A stretch of DNA of 64,000 nucleotides, taken from positions 930,001 through 994,000 of the forward strand of contig NZ_BMHT01000001.1 in NCBI RefSeq assembly GCF_014641455.1, in the 5' to 3' direction. How positions within the stretch are numbered: the first letter of the stretch is position 1; every line of letters starts with the position of its first letter. The translations under genes were made by a program, and so were the position numbers. Positions 28,101-35,044 of the stretch are shown in pieces. The notes beneath the pieces are model-generated. The model worked only from the letters and a program-made list of their open reading frames with translations. It searched no databases and was not told where the DNA came from. The DNA comes from Hymenobacter cavernae (GTDB taxonomy: Bacteria > Bacteroidota > Bacteroidia > Cytophagales > Hymenobacteraceae).

Positions 28101-29464
28101 ACCTTTTGCTGCTGTTCGTACCACTCGCGGAAGCTCTGCTTGGGCGGCTCTGGCAGCTCGCGGGCAATGGCCCAGGGGTTGTAGCCTTTGGCGTGCGTGA
28201 GGCCGTGGGGCAGGAAACGCAAGCCTTGGCGGGCCATTTTGCCACCTAGCCCGTACATGCCCGGCCGAGATAATACGCTGCTCAGCAGGCGCATACTCCA
28301 CTTTTTGCTGGCGGGAATCTCGCCCTCAGCAGCCAACACCTGCCGCCACTTATACAGCTGCGTGTGAATGTCAATCTTCACTGGGCACACATCGGTGCAG
28401 GAGCCGCACAGCGTGGAGGCAAACGGCAACGATGCGTGCTTGCGCATGTCGATGTTGGGCGAGAGAATCGCGCCAATCGGGCCCGGAATGGTGAAATCGT
28501 AGCTGTGGCCGCCGCTGCGTCGGTACACGGGGCAGGTGTTCATGCAGGCTCCGCACCGGATGCACTTCAGCGACGCCCTGAAGTCGGGGCGACCTAGCTG
28601 CTTGGTCCGGCCGTTATCCACAATCACGATGTGCATTTCCTTGCCGGGCGCAGGCTTCGTGAAGTGCGAGGTGTACGTCGTAACCGGCTGACCTGTAGCG
28701 CTACGCGTGAGTACGCGCGTGAACACGCTCAGATCGGAGAGGCGCGGAATCAGCTTTTCCATGCCCATGCAGGCAATGTGCACCTTGGCCAGATTTACGC
28801 CTAGGTCGGCATTGCCTTCATTGGTGCACACCACCACGCTACCCGTTTCGGCAATGGCGAAGTTGACGCCCGAAATGGCGACTTCACCCGCCAGAAACTT
28901 CTCGCGCAAGTGTTGGCGCGCGGCCTCGGTGAGCTGCTGGGGGTCGTTGTTGCCCTTGGTGGTACCTAGGTGGATGTGGAACGTGTCGCCCACGTCTTCC
29001 TTTTTCAGGTGAATGGCCGGCAGCACGACGTGGCTAGGGGCCTCCTCGCGCATCTGAATGATCCGCTCCCCCAGGTCCGTGTCGATTACCTCAATCCCGT
29101 TCTTGATCAGGTGCGGATTCAGGTGGCACTCTTCCGTCAGCATTGACTTGCTTTTCACCACGCGGGTGGCGTTGTGCTTCCGGATGAGGCCCAAGACAAT
29201 AGCGTTGTGCTCAGCCGCATCGGCGGCCCAGTGCACCTGCACGCCGTTGCGCGTGGCAGCTTCCTCAAACTGAACCAGATAATGATCGAGCTTGCTGAGC
29301 GTGTGGTTCTTGATCTGCGAAGCTAGCTCGCGCAAGTCCTGAAACTCAGGCAGCGCATACACCGCTTTGTCGCGCTTCTGGCGCACAAACCACAGCGTTT
29401 CGTCGTGCCAGGTCGTGCGCTCGGCATCGAGCAGAAAAATATCGGAACGTTGCGAATGGCTCAT
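28094..29464 (-). CDS. lutB: lactate utilization iron-sulfur protein B
   Basis: The 456-residue protein matches LutB/YkgF. The N-terminal LUD domain (about residues 60-290) includes VVKSKSMLTEECHLN and EVIDTDLGERIIQ. Two ferredoxin-type [4Fe-4S] motifs follow: CIRCGACMNTCP near residue 301 and CGSCTDVCP near 351, then a helical C-terminal domain with FREWYEQQ. With LutA and LutC it forms the FMN/heme-free lactate dehydrogenase found in place of LldD. The three genes share one strand and probably one transcript, although gaps of 92 and 132 bp filled by repeats separate them. Confidence 0.95.
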   Translation of the reverse strand: MSHSQRSDIFLLDAERTTWHDETLWFVRQKRDKAVYALPEFQDLRELASQIKNHTLSKLDHYLVQFEEAATRNGVQVHWAADAAEHNAIVLGLIRKHNATRVVKSKSMLTEECHLNPHLIKNGIEVIDTDLGERIIQMREEAPSHVVLPAIHLKKEDVGDTFHIHLGTTKGNNDPQQLTEAARQHLREKFLAGEVAISGVNFAIAETGSVVVCTNEGNADLGVNLAKVHIACMGMEKLIPRLSDLSVFTRVLTRSATGQPVTTYTSHFTKPAPGKEMHIVIVDNGRTKQLGRPDFRASLKCIRCGACMNTCPVYRRSGGHSYDFTIPGPIGAILSPNIDMRKHASLPFASTLCGSCTDVCPVKIDIHTQLYKWRQVLAAEGEIPASKKWSMRLLSSVLSRPGMYGLGGKMARQGLRFLPHGLTHAKGYNPWAIARELPEPPKQSFREWYEQQQKVK

Positions 29465-29471
29465 TTTGGAA

Positions 29472-29598
29472 ATGTTGAGTGTTGAATGTCAAGTGTTGAA
29501 TGCTAGGTATTAAATGATATGAGACGTCGAACAGCAGCTAGATAAGGCTTTACTATTCAGCGTTATACTTCAACACTCAACACTCAAAATTCAACATT
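29472..29598. repeat. low-complexity inverted repeat between lutA and lutB
   Basis: GTTGAGTGTTGAATGTCAAG on one side faces CTTCAACACTCAACACTCA on the other. Words of the same kind recur at 33224-33276 and 33583-33616. It fills the lutA-lutB gap. Confidence 0.6.
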
Positions 29599-30337
29599 AT
29601 AGGATTGCTCCGTTTAGGATTTCGGCTGCGTGCATCACTTTGATCGGCAGCTTTCCGCGGCGAATTATGCCTTCCAGGTGCATCAGGCACGACATGTCGC
29701 CGCCGGTGAGCACCTGGGTGCCGTTGCGTACGTGGTCTTTCACCCGGTCTTGCCCCATGCGGGCCGAAATACCCGCTTCCGATACGCAGAACGTGCCGCC
29801 GAAACCGCAGCACTCGTCGTTGCGGTCCAACTCGGTAAACTCCAGCCCCTTCATTGAGGTCAGCAAGCGCTTCAGCTGCCCGTCGCGCACGGGCGTCATC
29901 TCCGATTCATTGGCCTGGTGCAGGCCGCGCTGACCGTGGCAGCTCAGGTGCAAGCCGACCTTATACGGAAACGAGCCCGGAATATCCGTTACACCTAGCA
30001 CGTTGATAAGGAAGTCGAACAGCTCGCGCGTATTCTCGCGAACGTGCTCCACTTTCGGGGTCTGGTCGATGATATTGAAGTGCTTCCGGACGTGGTACAC
30101 GCAGCTCCCCGCCGGCCCCACCACATAGTCGTAGTCCTGAAAAGTGTCCACGAAGTTGTGGTACACCGGAATAGCATCCTGCTCGCAGCCGCTGTTGGCC
30201 ATCGGCTGACCACAGCAGGTTTGCTGCTTCGGGAAATGAGCCTTCACGCCTAGCTTTTCCAGCAGCTGGAGGGTTGCAATGCCCACCTGCGGGTAAAACT
30301 GATCGACGTAACAAGGAATAAACAGCCCTACTTTCAT
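29597..30337 (-). CDS. lutA: lactate utilization protein A
   Basis: The 246-residue protein matches LutA/YkgE: two cysteine-rich (CCG) domains with PCYVDQFYPQVG and QTCCGQPMANSGC in the first half, and SCHGQRGL and ECCGFGGTFCVSEAGIS in the second. These bind iron-sulfur clusters and pass electrons in L-lactate oxidation. The start MKVGLFIPCYVDQF at 30337 is the family's usual one; twelve further codons upstream are not conserved. It is first of lutA-lutB-lutC. Confidence 0.94.
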   Translation of the reverse strand: MKVGLFIPCYVDQFYPQVGIATLQLLEKLGVKAHFPKQQTCCGQPMANSGCEQDAIPVYHNFVDTFQDYDYVVGPAGSCVYHVRKHFNIIDQTPKVEHVRENTRELFDFLINVLGVTDIPGSFPYKVGLHLSCHGQRGLHQANESEMTPVRDGQLKRLLTSMKGLEFTELDRNDECCGFGGTFCVSEAGISARMGQDRVKDHVRNGTQVLTGGDMSCLMHLEGIIRRGKLPIKVMHAAEILNGAIL

Positions 30338-30375
30338 TCGTTCGTTCTTGGCTTCTGAAGCCGTCAAAAGCATTA

Positions 30376-30462
30376 GTCATGCTGAACTTGTCGAAGCATC
30401 TCTACCGCCCAAGTAGCTTAATTACTACTGCGATAGAGATGCTTCGACAAGCTCAGCATGAC
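30376..30462. repeat. inverted repeat GTCATGCTGAACTTGTCGAAG between the kinase gene and lutA
   Basis: The left arm runs from GTCATGCTGAACTTGTCGAA through GCATCTCTACCGC; the right arm is its near-exact complement ending GCTCAGCATGAC. The loop is A+T-rich. The same word opens the repeat at 27201. Its position after the kinase stop suggests it also slows or ends transcription there. Confidence 0.88.
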
Positions 30463-30481
30463 GTTCTGTATACTATCGATT

Positions 30482-31816
30482 TTACGAAAACAACAACTGC
30501 GTTTTCTTCCACGCCTCGCCTTGCTCCAGATGAATCAGCGCGCCCATGGCGGTAGCTTGAGGCACCTCCAACGTCTGGATTTTCACATCGGGGAAGTTCC
30601 AACCTAGCACCTGCATAAACAGCGGGTTACGAGCAAAACCACCATCGACGTAAATCGTTTTCTCATCCTGCCGAATTAAGTTGATCGATGTCGTCAGGAT
30701 ATCAAGCAGGCCGTGAATGAGGTGCTGATAGGCGTCGCCGGCGGTGTGGAAGCCGGTGATGTCCCACTCCTCCGCTGGTTGGTGCGGGAACGGCCCCGTG
30801 CCCGTCATGCAAGCGGGCTTGAAGCTGTGCGAAGCCGCGTCGTACGGCCGGGCCAGCACCCACGAGTGGAAGAAATCGGGCTGCACGTGGAAGTGCTCCG
30901 CGATGCGTGCCACCTGGTAGTCGTGCTCGCGCCCGAAGAACACCCGCGATGCTTTCGTCATCTGCCCCTGCGGCGACAGGTAGCTCAGGCAGTCGCGCTC
31001 CAGCAGCTCCGGCGTGAGCGGCTCCCGGTTGAAAGGATTCAGCGTCACCGACCACGTTCCGGTCGAGACGAGCAGGAACGGTTCGGTTTGCTGCTGCAAG
31101 TACGGCAGCACCGCCGCCGAGCTGTCGTGCAGCCCCACCCCCACCAGAATACCATCGACCACCGACGCCACCGAATCCTTGATCAGCGGAGCTAGCTTTT
31201 CCTCGATGCCTTCGCGCTGCACCCAATCGTGGTAGCGCTTGTTGCGGAAATCCCAGAGCGCCGTATGGCATCCCACGGACGTGTAGTCGCTGTACTTTTC
31301 GCCCGAAATCAGGTACGATAAGTACTGCGGCAAGTGCAGTGAGGTCTGAATCTGAGCGAATTGCTCCGGCTTGGCATATTTGAGCCAATACAGCTGCAAG
31401 CCCGAGTTGAGCATACCTAGCCTGGGCGAGCAGGTATCAGCCGCAAACTCCTCGGGCGTTTGCCCCAGCGACGCGTAGAACTGCTCCGCGTACTGCTCGG
31501 GCATGGGCTTGAGGTAGTTATACAGCGGCAGCACCGGCTTCCCGTCGGCCCCCAGGTGCACGAAGCTAGCCCCGTACGCCGTAAAGTTGACGCCTTTCAG
31601 GGCGTAGTGCGGATTGTGGCGCAGGTCGTACCAGTGCGTTTGTACCCACTGCGTCAGGCGGGGCAGGCTTTCACAGGCAAAACCATCCTCATCCGCGGCC
31701 TCCTGGCAGATGTGCTGCTTTTCCTCGATGATCTGCCGATCTTCGTCGAAGAGAATAACCTTCTTGTTGGTCTTGCCAACATCGAAGACGGCGTAGATAG
31801 ATTTTTTCTTCATCAC
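30482..31816 (-). CDS. rhaB: FGGY carbohydrate kinase, probable L-rhamnulokinase
   Basis: This 444-residue kinase phosphorylates L-rhamnulose at C1, judged by place. FGGY features are the N-terminal phosphate-binding YAVFDVGKTNKKVILFDE, SDYTSVGCHTALWDFR in the sugar-binding part, the second ATP motif PFLLVSTGTWSVTLNPF and IYVDGGFARNPLFMQVLGWNF. It overlaps the isomerase stop by four bases (ATGA), so the two are translationally coupled. L-fuculokinase is the alternative on sequence alone, but the flanking rhaI, rhaEW and rhaT make rhamnulokinase far more likely. Confidence 0.87.
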   Translation of the reverse strand: MMKKKSIYAVFDVGKTNKKVILFDEDRQIIEEKQHICQEAADEDGFACESLPRLTQWVQTHWYDLRHNPHYALKGVNFTAYGASFVHLGADGKPVLPLYNYLKPMPEQYAEQFYASLGQTPEEFAADTCSPRLGMLNSGLQLYWLKYAKPEQFAQIQTSLHLPQYLSYLISGEKYSDYTSVGCHTALWDFRNKRYHDWVQREGIEEKLAPLIKDSVASVVDGILVGVGLHDSSAAVLPYLQQQTEPFLLVSTGTWSVTLNPFNREPLTPELLERDCLSYLSPQGQMTKASRVFFGREHDYQVARIAEHFHVQPDFFHSWVLARPYDAASHSFKPACMTGTGPFPHQPAEEWDITGFHTAGDAYQHLIHGLLDILTTSINLIRQDEKTIYVDGGFARNPLFMQVLGWNFPDVKIQTLEVPQATAMGALIHLEQGEAWKKTQLLFS

Positions 31817-33093
31817 AGACCAGTCGAAACGCTGAGTTTGCCCCGGCGCTGAATCAGCTGCTCGCGGATGCGTTCGGCGCGGTAGGCAGCAATGGGGTCC
31901 AAAGCGCCGCCGCTCTGCCGGTAAGCTTCCATCACCAGGGGCCGCACATCTGTCAGGAAGGCGTCGCGCAGGATTTCTTCGGCTTTCACCACGTCGTTGT
32001 TCAACTGGGCGTCGCGCAACGTAGCACGGTCTACAATCAGGGCTTTCGCGTAGCTGGTCAGGATGCTATTCACCGACTGCAACAAGTCCTCTAGCGGATC
32101 TTTGGTGTTGTGGCTGGCGTCAATCATGTACGCCACGGCTGGGTTGTTCACCGCCTGATCTAGCTTGCCATCTACCAATTCGTTGAAAATCAGGAAGAGT
32201 TGGAAGGGCTTGCTGCTGCCAGTCGTCAGGTCGTCGTCGCCGTAGCTGGAGCCGTTGAAGTGGAAGCCACCGAGGCGGCCAAAGTGCAGCAGACGCGCCA
32301 CAATCTGCTCGATGTTGGTGTTCGGCAAGTGGTGACCTAGGTCAACGAGCACCTGCGCGTTTTTGCCGGTCGCCTGGCTGAGCGCATACGACGTACCCCA
32401 ATCGGGGATTACCATCGAATAGAAGTGCGGCTCGTAGGGCTTGTACTCGATCAGCATGGTCCAGTCGGACGGCATGGCTTCGTAGATAGAAGCCAGCGAG
32501 TCGGCGGTGCGCTGATATGCCTGGCGGAAGTGCTGCTGGCCGGGGAAGTTGGAGCCGTCGGCGAGCCATACAGTCAGCACCTTGGCACCTAGCTGCTTGC
32601 CGTAGCCAATGCAGTCGATGTTGTGCTGAATGGCCTGTTGGCGCGTGGCTTCTTCCGTGTGCAGCAAAGAGCCAAATTTATAGGAATACGGCTGCTCTTT
32701 CTGGTCCTGGAAGGTGTTGGAGTTCACCGAGTCAATCACCAGCTTCTGCTCGCGCAGCTGCTGCTCCAGAGCCGGAATGTCCTGCGGAATGTCCCACGGA
32801 ATATGCAGCGAAATCGAGTTCGACGAGCCGTTGAGGCGGTGTAGCAAGCCTACATCCTCAATCTTTTCTTCCAGGCTGCGGGGCTCACCGCCCGACGGGT
32901 AGCGCCCGAAGCGCGTGCCACCCGTACCAAGCGCCCAGCTCGGAATAGCTACTTGAAAATCAACAATCTGCCGGATGATATCCTGAGCATCCAGCTGACG
33001 GCGGCCTAATAAATCGGTAACGTAATTGAGCTGAAACTGGTGGTTAGCCAGCAACGACTGATTAAGATCGTGGATTCGCTGATCAGGTATCAT
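31813..33093 (-). CDS. rhaI: L-rhamnose isomerase (Pseudomonas stutzeri RhaI type)
   Basis: The 426-residue protein is a TIM-barrel isomerase converting L-rhamnose to L-rhamnulose with divalent metals. Typical segments are PSWALGTGGTRFGRYPSGGEPRSLEEKIEDVG, LHIPWDIPQD, VLTVWLADGSNFPGQ, LIEYKPYEPHFYSM with a metal Glu, VLVDLGHHLPNTN with metal Asp/His, and GGFHFNGSSYGDDDLTTGS. It is not the E. coli RhaA type. I chose the ATG at 33093 (MIPDQRIHDLN); the frame extends 26 codons up, but those residues are not of the family. It starts a two-gene unit with the kinase, about 100 bp after the CAGGAG element at 33195-33212. Confidence 0.92.
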   Translation of the reverse strand: MIPDQRIHDLNQSLLANHQFQLNYVTDLLGRRQLDAQDIIRQIVDFQVAIPSWALGTGGTRFGRYPSGGEPRSLEEKIEDVGLLHRLNGSSNSISLHIPWDIPQDIPALEQQLREQKLVIDSVNSNTFQDQKEQPYSYKFGSLLHTEEATRQQAIQHNIDCIGYGKQLGAKVLTVWLADGSNFPGQQHFRQAYQRTADSLASIYEAMPSDWTMLIEYKPYEPHFYSMVIPDWGTSYALSQATGKNAQVLVDLGHHLPNTNIEQIVARLLHFGRLGGFHFNGSSYGDDDLTTGSSKPFQLFLIFNELVDGKLDQAVNNPAVAYMIDASHNTKDPLEDLLQSVNSILTSYAKALIVDRATLRDAQLNNDVVKAEEILRDAFLTDVRPLVMEAYRQSGGALDPIAAYRAERIREQLIQRRGKLSVSTGL

Positions 33094-33168
33094 GGGGGTC
33101 CGGGTTGGGGTGAGGTAAGAGCAATGAGCTAGCCGCCGGGGCTTACACAAAATCGGAATTTCGTTAAG

Positions 33169-33212
33169 CAAAATAGCGCCCCAACCCGCCCAAACTGTTC
33201 TGAACTCTCCTG
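33169..33212 (-). promoter_or_regulatory. CAGGAG direct-repeat element plus -7-like box before rhaI
   Basis: On the reverse strand CAGGAGAGTTCAGAACAG (33212 to 33195) is followed after 19 bases by TATTTTG (33175 to 33169). This is the same order and spacing as before susC1, rhaEW and rhaT. The leader to the rhaI start would be about 65-70 bases. Confidence 0.65.
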
Positions 33213-33354
33213 CCCGGTTGGAAGTGTTGAGTTTTGAAGGTTGGGTTTGACGGTTTAAGGTTGAGTGCTGAAGGTTGAATTAATTGCTGCTCATCTACAC
33301 ACCTTATAACGTGTTGGAATTTGCTGCTCAAGAACTTTCGGAACCTAGGTTGCG

Positions 33355-33515
33355 CTAGCCCCAGCGGGGCGGAACATCGGTAGCAGAAATCCCATAAAAA
33401 CAACTAAGCCCAGCGGGGCGACACCGGTTGTTCAAACCTAGGTGCCGCCCCGCTGGGGCTTGGTTCTGCTAGAGCATTGGTTTCTACCAATATGCGGCCC
33501 CGCCAGGGCTAGGTT
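33355..33515. repeat. GC-rich CCCAGCGGGGC repeat cluster
   Basis: AGCCCCAGCGGGGCGG, AGCCCAGCGGGGCGAC and, inverted, GCCGCCCCGCTGGGGCTTGG and GCGGCCCCGCCAGGGCTAGG occur within 160 bases, around a CCTAGG. Related clusters lie at 38551-38655 and 49181-49270. Together with the TTGAGTGTTGAA-like words at 33224-33276 and 33583-33616 they fill the gap between rhaI's promoter and the GntR gene. Confidence 0.7.
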
Positions 33516-33618
33516 CGCCTACTCCAGAATGAGGCTTGTTAGCGGTTCAGCATGGCCCAACCAAAAAGCTTAAAACCCGCTCTCAATTCAACACTCAACA
33601 TTCAAAACTCAACACTTC

Positions 33619-34629
33619 CTAAAGTGAGCCGCGACGGATAGTGTAGAAGGGGTTTTTCACCTTGCAGTGCTCCTTGGCCAGCAGCTTCTCGGCGGCGGTG
33701 CGGCCCATGGCCTCGAAGTCGGTGGTGATGACGGTGATGCCCATCACTTCCTTCAAGGTCGTTTCATTGAAGGAGATGACGCCGATTTCGCGACCTAGCA
33801 GGTAGCTTGTTTGGCGCACCTTCTTAATCAACTCCGCTAAGTCACTGATTTCTACTACGACGTACGCAGTACCAGCTTGCAGCACCTCGTTCATGGCGTT
33901 TTCCTTCACCGTAAACTCCTTTTTATAGTTAATACAGAACGTACGGAAACCCCAGGCAATTTCGACCGGGTAGTTACCGTCGCTGGGCAGCACAAGTACC
34001 AAGCGATGGTACTTCGCTAGCAAGTCCTGCAAACCCTCCAGAGCTCCGAAGATATCTTTGTCAAAATCCTGATATACAGTCAGGTGGTCGTTCTTGACTT
34101 CAGGAATATCTTTATCCAGCAACACTAGCTCATCAGCCGGAATCATGTTCAGCACTTTGCGAAAATCAACCTTGTCCAGGTCCTGCGTGAAGTGCGGCAT
34201 CACCACATAGTAATTGTACTTACCCAGGTTCTTCTCCATTATCTCCTGGAACAGCCGGGCGCTGTAGTGATGAATCTGCAAATCAACTGTGGCCCGGTCG
34301 CCAAGCGCCTTAATGAAGGCGTAGTAGATGATCTTCTTGTAGGAGCTGAGCTTGTTGAAAATCAATAACACCTTGATTTTCACTGCATCATCTGCCTGCA
34401 CGTAGTAGCCTTTGCCCTGCACGGAAGTCGAGAAGCCCCGCTCCCGCAGCTCCCGATATGCCTTCTCCACGGTATCGCGCGCCAGGTAGTACTCCGAGCT
34501 TAACTCACTGATGGAAGGCAGCTGGTCGCCCTTCTTCAGAATGCCTCGCTCGATGTCCGTAATAACGGATTGCACAATCTGTTTGTACTTCGGTGTCTTA
34601 TCGAAAGGCTTAAACTGCAGCTTGTACAT
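33619..34629 (-). CDS. GntR-type regulator with periplasmic-binding-protein-like sensor domain
   Basis: The 336-residue protein has an N-terminal GntR winged helix (PKYKQIVQSVITDIERGILKKGDQLPSISELSSEYYLARDTVEKAYRELRERGFSTSVQGKGYYV, about residues 11-75). A LacI/ribose-binding-like effector domain (about 85-330) follows, with IGVISFNETTLKEVMGITVITTDFEAMGRTAAEKLL. This AraR-like architecture is common in sugar regulators. Start choice: the ATG at 34629 begins right before the GntR domain, and the operator-like palindrome at 34635-34648 then lies just upstream, not inside the gene; an ORF from 34701 is possible but not conserved in look. It is the only sugar-type regulator in the locus and is probably the rhamnose-responsive repressor. 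Confidence 0.9.
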   Translation of the reverse strand: MYKLQFKPFDKTPKYKQIVQSVITDIERGILKKGDQLPSISELSSEYYLARDTVEKAYRELRERGFSTSVQGKGYYVQADDAVKIKVLLIFNKLSSYKKIIYYAFIKALGDRATVDLQIHHYSARLFQEIMEKNLGKYNYYVVMPHFTQDLDKVDFRKVLNMIPADELVLLDKDIPEVKNDHLTVYQDFDKDIFGALEGLQDLLAKYHRLVLVLPSDGNYPVEIAWGFRTFCINYKKEFTVKENAMNEVLQAGTAYVVVEISDLAELIKKVRQTSYLLGREIGVISFNETTLKEVMGITVITTDFEAMGRTAAEKLLAKEHCKVKNPFYTIRRGSL

Positions 34630-34634
34630 ACTAG

Positions 34635-34648
34635 TGAAAACGATTGCA
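34635..34648. promoter_or_regulatory. palindrome-like operator at the GntR gene start
   Basis: TGAAAACGATTGCA, on the other strand TGCAATCGTTTTCA, differs from the susC1 operator (TGCAATCGTTTGCA) at one position. It ends five bases before the ATG, which fits autoregulation. Confidence 0.6.
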
Positions 34649-34832
34649 TAAGTTGAGGAAACTAGGAAATGATGCCTTCGTCCGGGAGAAGAAGAAATCA
34701 ACTTACGGAATCATTGTGCTTTTAGGGTTTTTCTAAGTCAGAACCTAGTTTAGAAGAACTGACGAGCTGGTTAATCGTCACAAAACTTACCTAAACAGGT
34801 GCATATTTAAAAGGGAACAAGGGAAATAATCG

Positions 34833-34846
34833 TGCAATCGTTGTCG
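34833..34846. promoter_or_regulatory. second operator-like site upstream of the GntR gene
   Basis: TGCAATCGTTGTCG matches the first nine bases of the operator core. It lies about 200 bp before the GntR start and upstream of the terminator of rhaEW; it may be a distal site. Confidence 0.45.
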
Positions 34847-34990
34847 GGAACGTTGCCAAAAAGGCTTTTGCAAGCCGCTTATTATAGCCTTATAAGCTCG
34901 ATTTTGCTTAACCTAGGCTGCTCAAACGGTTAAGCAATCCTACTTGGCGGTAGCCGCAGAACTTAGCTTTATCCAAGAAAAGGCAACAAA

Positions 34991-35021
34991 AAAGGCCGAC
35001 TATGTAGCATAGTCGGCCTTT
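34991..35021 (-). terminator. hairpin terminator after rhaEW
   Basis: AAAGGCCGACTATG and CATAGTCGGCCTTT pair around a three-base loop, with T/A runs on both sides, so it can work in both directions. It lies 24 bp past the rhaEW stop. Confidence 0.9.
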
Positions 35022-35044
35022 CTGAATTTGGATAACCTAGGTTG

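Noticed and set aside
28002-28301. A longer start for lutC using a GTG at 28301
   Set aside because: The extra 100 residues are antisense to the conserved end of lutB and match nothing in the LutC family; the ATG at 28001 gives the normal N-terminus.
27201-30462. Repeats around lutABC as a CRISPR array
   Set aside because: The words are inverted, not regularly spaced direct repeats, and no cas genes are near.
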